Assembly: GCF_041296385.1 (NCBI RefSeq)
Contig: NC_091014.1
Span: 6,237,578 to 6,301,577, forward strand
Reading direction: 5' to 3'
Length of the DNA stretch: 64,000 nt
From: Aphelocoma coerulescens
Lineage: Eukaryota; Chordata; Aves; Passeriformes; Corvidae
The notes beneath the pieces were generated by a model. It saw only the letters and a list, made by a program, of their open reading frames with translations. It made no database searches and had not been told where the DNA came from. The position numbers were made by a program, and so were the translations under genes. How positions within the stretch are numbered: the stretch's first letter is position 1; the number at the start of each line of letters is the position of its first letter. This document shows, piece by piece, positions 22,113 to 34,279 of this stretch.

Positions 22113-24274
22113 GAGTGCAAGCTGGAGCAGTGCTACCTTGAACACAAAATTCAGTTGGAAAACTAAATTCAGAGTCACTTATTATTTCTGGATGGACTTT
22201 GGAGATGGGGAGGGCAAGGAAATGCCCCCACTTAAATGGTCTGTGCGCTTAAAGTGGTTGAGCACGGGAGAGAGTCAGACAGGCTGGTGCTGCCTGTGTG
22301 TATCTGTGTGTGTTTGCTGTGCCAATTAATTACATCTCTTTGTAGTGTGGTAGTGATTTCATCCAGGGGAAATGAAAGAACGTGCAGTTAAATAACCCTC
22401 TGTGTGTATATGCAATTTCTGGAGCTTCCTGTGAATGCTAATACTGTGATTGGACAAGTTATTTCTCAGCTCTTGAAGCCACCCGTCAGAGTGGAAGTTT
22501 TGTGAAGTTCTCAGTGATTTTTCCCTGGTGAAAACACAGGAGGCTGGTGAAGGCATGATCTGTTTTTGTTTATCTCTTCAATTCCTAATCATTGGATAAA
22601 AATCTTTGTTTTTTTCAGGGAAATAATAGGGAAAAGAAAGATCTACAGCTTGTTAAAAAACTACGTGTGAAAGTATTAATTCTTCATGTATGTAAACTCA
22701 ACTCAAAAAACAAACCTAAGACAAGGAAATATTTCAGTCTGAAGTCTATGGCTTTGCTTTTTTTGTTGTTGTTCTCTACTTCTGGCTGCCATTGTGTGGG
22801 ATGGTGCCTGTTTGGAGGTGTTAATCTATACATAATGAAATTTCAGAGAGCACACGTACTATATCTGCAGTGCTCCAACTGTTCTTTGAGATCCCTGTGA
22901 ATGCATCTGACATAATAACCAAAGAAAACAGTGGAAAACCTGTGATTAGAAACCTAACAAGTAGAGCTTATTTAGTGATAGCTAAAAATGCTACAATTCA
23001 CATGTGCTGGCTTGCTTTATACAGCTCAACAAGACAGATCTGGGCTTTTGTTGGTGTAGAAAACACTTTAAAACAGAGTACAGGAATTTATGATTTCCAT
23101 TCCTCACTTTGAAAATCAATCTTTTCCCAGTGTTTTTTTCTTTTTCTGCTGAAAGTTCTTTTCTGAAGGATCAAGCTCTGTTATACTTGCTAGTTTAATC
23201 TTTTTCTCCACCCCAAGTCAGTGATGTGGGAACCTTTCAGATAAACAGCACTGAAAGATTAAAACCATTAACAGTATAGCTAATACCTGTCCTAAGTCCT
23301 TATCAGAGAGTCACACATAAAATTACTGACTGTTCCTTATGTACCAACTTCATGCTTGGCCTTATTTTCTGGGACATTGTGTTCTTGCCACTTGCTGAAT
23401 AAGAGGGAGGTTTCAGTCTATGTCAAAACAACTTCTATCTGAGTAGTCTGTGGCATGTAGACATGAACTAAGAAGTAATTGAAGTGCCAATTTGTTTTAG
23501 CAGAATATTACAATATATTGGTACTTTGTGCACTAGGTTGTTATGTATATTCAAGGTTCACTGCTGACATGGTTTGGGGGAAAATTGGGCTTTATGAGAC
23601 AGCCTGTACTAAAAAAGTTTTTTGAAATGGATAAAATACTTGTGTTTGAATTTTATTGATTGATGGTAGGGGAGGTGAAATAGGAAACTGTATTTCTGGA
23701 GGCAAGTGTATGAAGACAGACCAGAACTTCCAGAATAAAGCAAGCTGGGGAAGAGGAATATGATGTAAAAGGCAAGTAAAAAAGCAAGAGGAGGTGACTG
23801 TGAACCGAGTAATAGGAGTAAACCAGACTAGAAGACATCTAAACATAGAAGAAATTTTATTTCTTCTTCATTACTGGAAGTAAAACAAAGAAGGGCCATG
23901 GAGACTTCTGTCAGGAAAAGATGTGGAAGTATGGAGATAAACCTCAGCACTGGTAGGGAAAAAGCAAGAACAACACTCAACTTGCTGGGTTCTGGGGGTG
24001 TTTATCATGTGTTTGGGGTTTTTCTTTCTTTTTTTTTAAGAAAGATGGCAAAATCTCATGTATGTTGAGAGTAACAGAGTATGAGGTGAGAACTTCAGTA
24101 GCTGACATGATAATGTAACTGTCACTGTCATGCATATAGGGGCATGTCTCTGGAGTTTATAAAAGTGATTCTAATTTGTAGTCCTCCCTATTTAAAATTC
24201 AAGGGGTTTAGAAGCCTTATGGCCTTAGCGTTGCTGTGGGGCACGGATTTGGTGTGAATTCAAGGCGATATTAC
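22113..24274. other. Unique non-coding DNA
   Basis: I recognise no gene. Short frames in all six phases lack domains. A small G/T microsatellite-like patch lies near 22296-22316, and purine-rich DNA at 23700-23800 explains the low-complexity minus-strand frames there. Confidence 0.5.
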
Positions 24275-24410
24275 GTGTAGTGTCACCACCAAGAACTTCC
24301 TGAAGCATCTGGGGTTCCCTCAGAGGTGTCTCCTGCAGTCCTGGAAAGACCTGGCCCCGTTTCACTTGTGAGATCTGACGAGATCATAGCCTGGGGTGGG
24401 AATGGCTTCT
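24275..24410 (-). repeat. 5S rRNA-like fossil, probably 5S-derived SINE
   Basis: On the minus strand the sequence reads GCCATTCCCACCC, then GATCTCGTCAGATCTC, then AAGTGAAACGGGGCCAGG, then GGAGAC, then GGGAACCCCAGATGCTTCAGG. These blocks occur in the order and spacing of vertebrate 5S rRNA (CCATCCCACCC, GATCTCGTCTGATCTC, AAGCTAAGCAGGGTC, GGAGACC, GGGTGCTGTAGGC). The internal promoter boxes are degenerate and no T-run terminator follows, so it is not a working 5S gene. The 3' extension GGAAGTTCTTGGTGGTGACA resembles the part after the 5S head in SINE3-type elements of reptiles and other amniotes, so an old 5S-headed SINE is the best reading. A plain 5S pseudogene is the alternative. Confidence 0.65.
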
Positions 24411-27400
24411 GCAAAGAGCTCCACAGAATAGGGGAATAGGACAGATTGGGGTCGGGCTGACAAGATTTAAGTTGACACACATTTTGTGAAATGAAAAGGT
24501 CATGTTTCAATGAGAAAGGAGTGGGGGTTTTGTTTGTGGGATTTGTCTTCTGGCTCGAATTTCACTGATGGCAATCTGGTCCACAAACATAAGTGAATGC
24601 TTGGATATCAGGGCTTTATTAAGGATTTCAGCTGGTTGCAACTCATTCATCTGATATGGCCCAGTTGTTCAAATAGGCCAGTGCACTCCACACCTCCTAC
24701 ACCCTCTGTATATGAGGAGCTTTGCCCATGGCTTCATAAACTAATAATATCTAAAGCTTTGCACCTCTCAGCAGCATGGCAGAGCTGCTCTGATTCCCCT
24801 CCTTCCTGAAGAATTGAGCTGGGGGAAAATGTCCCTGTCCTTTTGTCCCTACTATAAAATTTTAAACCTAAACAAGTAAAGACTTTAAATAGGATAAAAC
24901 TTCAATAAGGAAATTTTTACTTCTATTGAAACATTCCTTGGTTTTTTTTTCCTTGTTGAAACACTTACAGCATCACCTCAAAGCTGTAGCTGTGCTCTGT
25001 GCTGTCTGTAAATGCAACAAAAAGAGTTGCTTCTGGCAAAAAGCGACTATAATTTATATATAATATAAAGCAACTGTAGGGAGTTCTCACTAATACAGAC
25101 TCCCCATCTGGAAATAAGCTGTTGTTGAGCTGTCTGCTGTGGACAGGAGGGTTGGGCTGGAGGTTTCTGTTCTCTGCATTTGAGACTGCTTTTAAAGGAC
25201 TTCTGCTGATTATTATTTTTCCTTCTTCTCAGTACTTTTCTCTTTGGCATTGATTTGTTTACAGCTCTGTGAGTTGCACCCAGTTTCCACTGCCATGGAG
25301 GTGCAATGACTTAAGTTGGATCCCATACATAAGGAGCCCCTAATATCAGTTGGAAATAGCCCCTAAGGTGTGTCTATTAACACCCTTAACTCATTGGTCC
25401 TATTTTTTCCCTCAGCCAGGTGGTATGGTCACTGCAAGCACTTGATACCAGAAAGATAAATCTTTAATTTTCCTAAATACACATGCGTTGTGGTGCTATT
25501 TTTGGAGCAGATGGAAGCTATTTCCTCAAATGGTATTAGTGCCTAACATGACAATAAATTCTTACACTGCAGTGCTCCTTCCCACAGGGGCAAATAAAGC
25601 ACTTCCATTTTTGCCTTCTTCGACCAGAGCAATCAGCATGTCCACAGCATCTAAAGATGAGCATTTCCCTACGCAAGTGAATATCATAGCAGCAAATCTC
25701 CACTCCACGGGCAAATGAACTGTGCCAGGCATTTTAACGACAGAATAGGTTAGCCAGGTTATAATTGTCTTTAATTTGCACTTGCAGAAGCTGTAACATT
25801 TACCTGAACATGGTTGGCACTGGGAGAAGGGGAAAATTATGTCGCACTTCTGAAAAAAAATCAAAGAAACAACTTTAGATCTCATATTTGAAACAGAATA
25901 TCCTGCTGATTGACCATGCACATTGGTAGAAGTAGGATTTTTTTGATCCATAGAGCTGAATGATCGCTGCAAGTAGTGAACACAAAAAAATTAGTTCCAT
26001 GGTGGAAAGCATGTACTTTTGCTTTTTTTTTTCTTTTATTTTTTTCTTTTTCAAGAGCATTTCAGAAGGCTCAGCCCTTCTCCCTGCTGAATGGCACATT
26101 GAATCCCTGCTCTTTGCTCTGTTGTCCTCGGAGACCTGAAAAATTTTTTAACTAAGGTTATCTGAGGTTTTGTCTAGTTTAGTTATTTTTAATAACAAAA
26201 AGAAGAGGCTGTCCTTCTGTTCCCACCCACTATTGCAGCATTTTACAGTAACATATAATTTCCTTTTTGAGTGAGAAATGGGTGATGAGCACCATAACTA
26301 GTGCAGGTCTGCGCACCAGTCCTGGCACATCTCATGAACTTGCAAACCAAGACTGTGCTTTCTCTTCTGTTGTGTCTTGCAAACTTCCTCTCTTTCTTTG
26401 CAGAAGTTCTTGCAGAAAATACCTACAGCCTTCAATTTCATCCTTACTGCTGCATTTTTTGTTATTTTTCAGCTTCTGCAGTGAATGGTTTTTGCTGTCA
26501 GTGTTTCTGTTCTGTAGGAGGGAACTGTGGGTGGTTACAGCTGTAACGTGTGCTCCATAATCTCAAAGCATTTGTTAGAAAATTTCCCGTTTGCTCTGTT
26601 TCAATTTTTAACCAGTTGAGTAGCGCATGCCGGTGCCCTGGGGTAGCCTTGCTGCTCTGGCATCACAGGCTGAGCTGCATCCCACCAACATTTGGAGCAC
26701 TTGCCAATTGCAGCAGGACCCCATGATACCCAGAGCCTTCAAAGAGAGGATGAGATGAGGAATGGGTGCTGTATTTTAAGCCTAGCAATCACTGTGGGTG
26801 GGAATTGAGGAGAGAGGCTCCTGAAGATTTGACTTTGTTTGGTTTAATTTTTTTCTCCCTAATGTTCTGGCCAGCCAGCCCACAACCTACATTTCTGCTG
26901 AAGCTCCTGAGGGCATATTAGAGGAGAGTGGGAGTTGTCTTTTTGGTAGCCAGCAGCAGAAGGGCCTAAGTATTGATCGGGAAATGTGTGAGAAAAGCAG
27001 AAGGCATGAACAGCAGGTGGTTTGGATGGGAAGAGGCATTTCAGATTAGGGGAGAGGAGGAAATAGACCACTGCTTGACTTGGTTTACATCCATCCTGAG
27101 CATTTGAGAGCATGTGGATGTTATGTCCTCATGTTAGCACTCTCCACAAACCCTTTATTAAAATTTTCTTGTTGTGATGTGATATTTGCAACGTGCGTTT
27201 CCTTGATACTGTTGTTATAGAGACATTTCTCCTCTCCTCGTGCCAGCTATTAAGAGCCATCATGTGCAATGGCATTTGAGTTTATTCTTCTCCTGGCATT
27301 AACAGGGAACTTTCTTCTCTTTGTAAATGTTGAAATGTTTTGCAGCTTAGATATAAATATAGCAAAATCATATCGCTTTAGTTCCAGCATCTGGTAAGAT

Positions 27401-29451
27401 CACTTTAATATATAATTGAGTAAAAATTATAATTTAAACAGCAATTTTGTCACTATTTTGTTACTTTAAAACCAAAAAAAATCCAAGGTTTTTTTAGTCA
27501 TGGTATGGATAAACAAATATCTTCTTTCTTTCAAACTAAAAATAGCTACAAATTCAGTCTCTTTTCCTCAAATTGCTTGCAATTTATAGTAGCAATGGCT
27601 TCAAGATTTGAAGTGCAGATCTGCTTATTGAACAGTCTGTGGATTAATGGATATGGAATCATGGGCTTTGTCAGGGAGACAGACATGAAACCCTGGCTGC
27701 CTCTTGTTTACTATTATGGGAGTTCATTTTTGATAATCTGGTAAAGAAATGATTGCAGAGGAAATGTGAGTGAGTCTCACCTGTGTACAGACAGGTATTC
27801 GACCCCTCTCTTGAGAAAGTACATGGCAGATTTGTGGTGGGTTTTAAAACCGAAACAGAGGATCTATTTATTCTCTATGCTTTTACTTCCCCTCCTTTTT
27901 CTTTCTTTCTGCTTTTCCCCACTCCCTCATCTTTTGGGGGAGCCTTTGGACCCAAAGACTTTTGAAAATCTGTCTCAGGTTTTGTCTTTTCAGATCTAGT
28001 CTCATTTTCAGCAGAGAAGTTTTGTTCAAGCCTAGTAGTAGTGTGTTCAGGAGAGGAGGCTGCGTGGAAGAAGTTTGGGAGCCCTTTTGTGAACTAATTA
28101 TAAATTTAGGATCTCGGTCTAACCTTCTGAACAAAGGCTTTCAGGCATCTATATTCCCTTTTTCACAGTAATTCAAGCCTTCAAATTCCCTATTTATATT
28201 AAAGCAGTTGACAAAACTTCTGTGATTCTCTGCAAGGAAACATTTGTTTATATAGAGAGAGCCTGCAGGGCTGGGGAAGGGAAATGACTCTGAGTGTCAG
28301 AGCTCCCCATTCAGTAAGTTCCTCTTTGCAAGGGTGAAATATTTTCATTAGTCCTGGTTTGTAATTTGAATTTTTATGTAAAAGTAGTAAGACTATTGTT
28401 TGGGAAAATAATGGAGCCTTTTCTAATCTCATTATTTTTTTCCTCTGGTGACTTAAGACTGAAGTCATACACGGGAGATCTGTGGCTGTGTCTGGAAATT
28501 AATGTCATTAGTCCCTGCTTCTACTCCAGCTACTTTGCGGGAGGAACTTCTTGGTAAATGATGTCTGCACCAGAAGTCTCTCCTGTAGCTGGAAACCTGT
28601 TACATCTGTTAAAAACATGTAAAAGGTGGGCCCTGCTGCAAGACTTTCACCTAAAATTAATCAAAGCAGATAAGGTGGGCAAAGGATGGACAAGCCACTG
28701 CAGGCTTCCCAATTCCAGTGATTTAGATTACATTGTTCTTAATCTACAAAAAGGCCTTCCCCCTTTGGAAGGGATGGCCAGTAGAAAAAGAAAGCTTAAC
28801 ATGACTTGGTGGTTGTAGTTTGTTATCTTTTTGCATCACAACACTTACTCTGCAGTGTTCGGAAAAGACACGTTACAGAGTGAGAGAATTTTACATGCCA
28901 TATCTTCATTTAAAAGCTGTGGCACGCATGAAATTTAATTACTCTCCTTCTATGGCTTAAATTGAGGGCAGCTTCAAAAATGAGGGTGGCTTCTATTAAA
29001 CTTAATTACTTTTCCCTGCAGTCTGCATGGTTAGTAATCACGGGAAGATTCTAAACAAAGATACAGTAGAGAGATTCTTTTATGAGAATAGGACTGGAAA
29101 GTAGCCTATAAAATATAGAGAGATGCCAAATACCTTTTATATCTAGCTTTAATTTATTATTGTTATAGTTAGCTAGTACAATAATAATAATAATTTTTCA
29201 ACATGATTAAGAAGGTATTGCTGGGGAAGGGGTGTTAGCTGGATTTGGTCTTTCGATGTTCAAGCAATGAATCCCTCAATTTCTTCAAGTTCTTTTGCAG
29301 ATTTACAAGGTGAAAAAAGGTTAATAATAGAATTTTTTTTACAGTGTGTTCTATTGACTATGGATGGCAGATCTGACAGTTAAAATGAAATTTTTTCCAG
29401 AAGAAACTAATTATTTGAGATGTTATAGGGATGTATAATTATATTCACCTT

Positions 29452-29474
29452 AAAAAAAAAAAGGGGGGGGGGGG
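29452..29474 (+). repeat. A11-G12 purine homopolymer junction
   Basis: Eleven A (29452-29462) are followed directly by twelve G (29463-29474). A G run this long is rare in this AT-rich background and can fold as a G-quadruplex. It is also a common site of sequencing and assembly length error. Confidence 0.85.
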
Positions 29475-29713
29475 AAGTGGGAAGTTTTATTTCAACTGTG
29501 CTTTTTAAAGAACAAGTGGAGAAATAAAAGTAGTAATTGTTCTTAATTATAGCTAACTGTAATTGCACATGACCGCAATATGCAGCACATCAGCAGCAGA
29601 TTAAGAGATCCTGGCATATGTGTAGTGTGCAGAGCAACTTTGAGCAGAGGTGCAGTTTTATGAATATAGTTACATATCATTTAGGTCTCCTACTTCAAAC
29701 TCCATCCGTGATG

Positions 29714-29735
29714 ATTTTATTTTATTTTATTTTTA
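29714..29735 (+). repeat. Short TTTTA microsatellite
   Basis: About four tandem TTTTA-like units, with no gene context. Confidence 0.6.
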
Positions 29736-32700
29736 CAGCTATTATGGCAAGATAATTGTCAGTTGGAAAGTGCTGCTGCAATGATTTGTCTGTTACAAAC
29801 AAGTCAAAAACCTTCAAAAGGAAAACTTGTTTTCTTTTACACCAGTGATGTGGTGTGACCAGGGGAGGTTTTCCCGAATGCCTCTGTCTGTCTTCTGATG
29901 CAGATAGATGGCTAGCGGGATTATTTTTTCTTTAGCATCTCAATATAATCAGTACGAAGCTCCCGAGGATTCTTCAGCATGGTTGGAAATCTTAGTTAGA
30001 AATCTATCCACAAGTTTTTTTAGATTCAAACCCCTCGAAAATGTAACCCATGAGTCTTTAGACAAGGTGAAAATGCTGTTTTGAACAAAATCCAGAAATG
30101 GGAATACCTAAAGGTAGAGTTTGATTTCTTCTCTTGCACCTGATTCACAGCCTCAATTTTTTCTTTCAGCTGAGTGCACGCAGCTCCTGTTTTTGAGTGC
30201 AGCCTTGCCTGTAATACATTAAGCTGTCATTACAGAGTGAACTAAAGTAAGCTACCGAGCTTCAAAACTACTGGCTGCATTTCCTGCTCCAAAACAGGTC
30301 ATTACTGAAAGAGCAGGGGTCAGTGTGCACCACGTTACCAATGAACGTCTTGTGATGGTAATTTCTGCATCTCTTTAGTACGTCAGATGTTTTCAGCCTT
30401 TGTCTTGATGTGCCAGGATGCTCTCCCATGTTCCCAACTTGTTTTAAGCTGTTCCTTTTACCCAAAAATAAATAAAGCCCATCTGTCACTGAATGCCTTC
30501 TTTCCAAAACAGAGTTTTTCAAAATGTGTCAGTCTTGGGCCAGCAGCAGAGTTAATTTAGCCTAGAACCTGGTGGACCAGAAGGGATCTTTTGAACTGCT
30601 GAGATAGGGTTGGTTTTTTGCCCTGCTTGTTGGCACAAACTATAGCCTCAGTTGTAAGAAGCTGCGCTTCTACGATTTTTTGTCTTTGTAGTTTGGGAAA
30701 AGTGTGGATGCCTACCCCAAATCAGTAGAGAAGGCTCTCTGAAAGAACCGTACGGTTTGAAAAAAAGGAGTTTCACCAAGAGGGACAACAGTGCAGAAGA
30801 AGTGAGTGGCAGATATATTCAAGAGTGAAAAGAAATTGGGTGGAATCACTCACCAAAAAGAAAAGGTAAAATTGATGGCTGGGTACACAAGCAAACATGG
30901 CGAGGTGTAGGTATAATAGAAATTAAACTCATTCCTGCAGGTAGCAATAAGAAATCAAAACTTGTTGTTTTACTGCGTGGAGAATCTTGTGATAACTGGA
31001 ATGTTCTAAATAAATTATTCACTTCAAATGGCAGCACTGTAGCAAAAAATGTATCTATTGCAGGGCTGTTAATAAGCAAATGTGAGCAGTATTTCTTGAC
31101 AGCAGGATGTGATTGTTTTTTAATAAATCTCTGTTAAGTAGGAAAGGAATAAAAGCTGACACCCAAATAGCAATCCACTTTGGCTCCTGTTTTCTCACTC
31201 CAAGTATAGACAGATGCATTGACCCAGATCAGAAATTCTTGAAGGATAATTCTGGTTAGTAGAAGCCAACATGGAATCAAATGTGTATACATTTGTGTAT
31301 GTGTTCCCAGAAAAGTTAATGATACCATTGCAAATGCTGAACATGTTCCCCACTCCTCTTTGTTAATACAGTGTTGCTTATGCTCTGCAATAAACTATTA
31401 TTTCTGTGCTATTTCTGTAATTACATTTAATAATCATCTCTCACAGTCCAATAGTATCAAACGTAGGAGTCTTTTCAACAAACTATGATAAATAGCTCCT
31501 TGCCGAACTGTTGTACTTGAGGAAGCTTTATGGCTCTCTTTGTAAGATTTGTCATTTTCTTAATGCAGCTTCAAAAAGCTTCTGAGCTTTGTTATGGACT
31601 GTCACCATATTTTTCCCTTCCCCCTCTGCCTTCAAGTGTAGCTGGGTAAATGAAGCTTAATGTGCCATTTCCAAGCACTGTGACACTCCTCCGGGGCTGG
31701 TTACATTTACCATTGCTAAAGTCTAAATAAGTGAGTTTTAATGAGCAGGAATGGTTGCTAATAGCCGATTCAGGTACTTAGTAGTCCATGTTATTTAACT
31801 GTGGTAGAATTACAGAACATAAATGGTCTGATGATTAATAGATGAACCTGCTACATATTGCAGCCTAATAGTTTTTGCCATTAAAGTACTATCTGAACAT
31901 CTTTGGGTTTGGATGTGGCTGGGGAGAAAAGGGCTTGCTTGTAGATTTATATCACTGGTAACTTACACTTTAAAACACTTTATATCATAATTTCACAGCA
32001 CCATCGATATATTGCTCAGTAACATTTATGAACTTGTTAGAGAGCAATGGTACTTGTGTACTTCAATTTCCTGAGGTGGACAGCTCAGCAGATTTATTCT
32101 CTCTGGTTAGGGTTGTCAAAAATAAACTCAACCCATCCTTTTAAGGTCAGGAATAAGACAGGGAGTTAGATCTTAATCTCTTTTCTTCTCCTGTCCCATT
32201 AATTTTGGTCAGTGGTAAATGGGCCAGTAAGAATAGAACTTGACTGTGTTGTTTTTAACATTTGTGATTTGTGGGAGGACAGGTGGTGAGAGGGAAAAAA
32301 AAGAGGGCAAAAAAATAATGGATGAAAAACAAATGAGCAAGAATGAAGAAATAATAGCATCCAACATCTGTTGCAGTTTGTGCTGCGATACTCCAGAAGA
32401 TACCGCAGTATTTATGGAAATAATATGAGGACTGTTTTGAACTGCAGCTAATGGGACTGATGGCTGGCAGGCTTGTCCAGAGTCCTTTCTACATTTTTCC
32501 TGTTCCATATTTCAACCTGGTATCGTTGTATTTTAGATTATGAGGAGGAGATGTCAGGACAGAAAGGAGCTAAGAAGTAAACTTACCTTGACTAACAACC
32601 AGAAAAAGGAAGTAACTATTCCAGCAGGGGGATGAAAAAACAATATGGACAGTTGTGTAAAGGAAATGTTGGCTATACTCGTGTTCCAGGTAGACAAGCT

Positions 32701-33054
32701 GTTTTCAGTAGTTCCTGTATCCATCCGGTAAAAACTCTGCTGTAGAAGAGCAGGGGCTTTTCCAAAGCCATTGAATGCTTCTCCAGAGTCAGGGTTAAGG
32801 TAGCAGCAGCATTTTTCAGAGCTGGTTTCTGTTTCCATAGCTGGCAGTGTAGGCAGAGGAGTTTGCATCTGCCCATGGTACAGTGTGTGGCCATGCTCAG
32901 CATCCCTCCTACAGTGTGGAACTTCAGCCGGAGTTGACCTTGTGGAATTTCTGGAACTTGCTCCTTCTGAGTGGAAAAATACAGCGAGAGTGCACCGCTC
33001 TCAAAACTGAAAGTGGGAAGAGCCTGCACTCATCCAAAGCCTGGAGATTTGTGG

Positions 33055-33140
33055 AATTCTTGGGGGGGTTGTTGTTTTGGGGGGTGTTTTTGTTGGTTTG
33101 AGGGGTTTTTTAGGTTGTTTTGTTTTACTAGTGGTTTTTT
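33055..33140 (+). repeat. G/T-rich low-complexity tract with long G runs
   Basis: G runs of seven (33062-33068), six (33079-33084) and four (33102-33105) alternate with T-rich spacers. The plus strand is almost free of A and C here. It could form a G-quadruplex with one weak run. Proline/threonine/lysine-rich minus-strand frames across it are a by-product of composition. Confidence 0.7.
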
Positions 33141-33921
33141 TCCCTGGAAGTTGCCAAGGCCTGTATTTTTGCATACTGAACTGGGCAAACAAGACCATCC
33201 CCTTCCTAACTTATGTTAGTTCTCCCAAAGTACTTATACTTAGCATCTCACTTTGTTCTAGAAGTCCTTCAGCTTCACAAAACTTCAGAGATCCCCAAAT
33301 GGCTGTCTCAGCCCAGTCTGCATCAGCTAAGAAAATGAGTAACTATTTGAATACATAATAGCTGAAGTATCCAAGTTGTTTAGCTTCAGTAAAGTATTTT
33401 GAGACTGGGATGAGATGCCATTTCCAAGCTTGGCATTTCTTGGCAAAGAATCAAGAGTTACTTCTCTGAAATAAGTTTAAATAAAGCCTCCAAACTTTTT
33501 GAGTGGCTTGAAGTTTGTGTATATTAGTGAAAGCATCTAGCATCAGGGAACACCAGAGTTTTGAACTGTTGGCATTGTGAGATTTGTGAGGGAAATATGG
33601 GCAGGAAGAGTGAGGTGTGGGCATTCAATAGAAAACAGCTGTTAGGGTGGCTTTTTCTTTTTAGCATTACATCACTGAAGACATCAACATTTGACCCAAT
33701 CAATGGCTCACCACAAGGACACTTGTGTAAATGGTACACATAACTGGGCCCCTCACCCTGCACAAGTCAGATAAAGTTTTGAATATCAGAATATACTTAC
33801 TGAAGCCCTGTACAACATGTCAGAAACTAAGGAAATAATCTAGGCTATCACCATCTATAGAACTTGAATAATTTCTGTGTCTTTGTGCATATATCTCATG
33901 CAACCTTCTGAATGTATGACT
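33141..33921. other. Unique non-coding DNA
   Basis: No gene or repeat recognised. Only chance frames are present. Confidence 0.45.
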
Positions 33922-34279
33922 TCTTGGGGTTGCTCAGCCTGGAGAAAAGAAGGCTCCATGCAGCCCTATAGCACCTTCCAGTACCAGAGAGGATCTAAAA
34001 GAAAGAGGAGGGACTCTTTATTGGGGAGTGTTGTGATAGAAGGGGTAACAGATTTAAACTAAAGAGGGTAGACTTATAATCAGGTATTAGGAAGAAATTC
34101 TTCCCTGTGAGGGTGGTGAGACCCTGGCACAGGTTGCCCAGAGAAGCTGTGGCTGCCCCATCTCTGGAAGTGTTCAAGGCCAGGCTGGATGGGGCTTTGA
34201 ACAACCCGGTCTAGTAGAAGGTTCCCTGCCCATGGGATGATCTTCCAGCCCAAACTGTTTTATGACTCTGTAATTCTTC
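33922..34279 (+). mobile_element. CR1 retrotransposon 3' fragment (plus strand)
   Basis: It begins near CTCAGCCTGGAGAAAAGAAG and continues with TTAGGAAGAAATTCTTCCCT, the GAGGGTGGTGAGACCCTGG block, CAGGTTGCCCAGAGAAGC and GTTCAAGGCCAGGCTGGAT. It ends in a degenerate CCAGCCCAAACTGTT and TATGACTCTGTAATTCT octamer region. This covers the end of ORF2 and the 3' tail and is 5'-truncated. The sequence type differs from the long copy at 19820-22112 and matches the more common short-tail CR1 type seen also at 37641 and 63628. Confidence 0.94.

Larger units (their letters stand above)
24411..33054. other. Unique AT-rich non-coding DNA
   Basis: I recognise no gene, RNA gene or transposon. The 136-codon minus-strand frame at 25562-25972 has no domain or splice context. 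Visible features are a pyrimidine-rich stretch at about 27890-27935, an AAT repeat near 29178-29193, an A11G12 tract at 29452-29474 and a TTTTA repeat at 29714-29735. The stretches 29500-29700 and 31550-31900 look unusually free of low complexity and could be conserved non-coding DNA, which cannot be judged without other genomes. Confidence 0.5.

Noticed and set aside
24275..24410. Functional 5S rRNA gene
   Set aside because: Internal promoter blocks are degenerate, several small insertions are present, and no T-run terminator follows.
25562..25972. 136-codon open frame (minus)
   Set aside because: No recognisable protein, and chance frames overlap it on the other strand.
26380..26560. Exon after the acceptor-like CTCTCTTTCTTTGCAG ending at 26403
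   Set aside because: No convincing donor closes an open frame downstream, and the encoded peptide is low in complexity and unrecognised.
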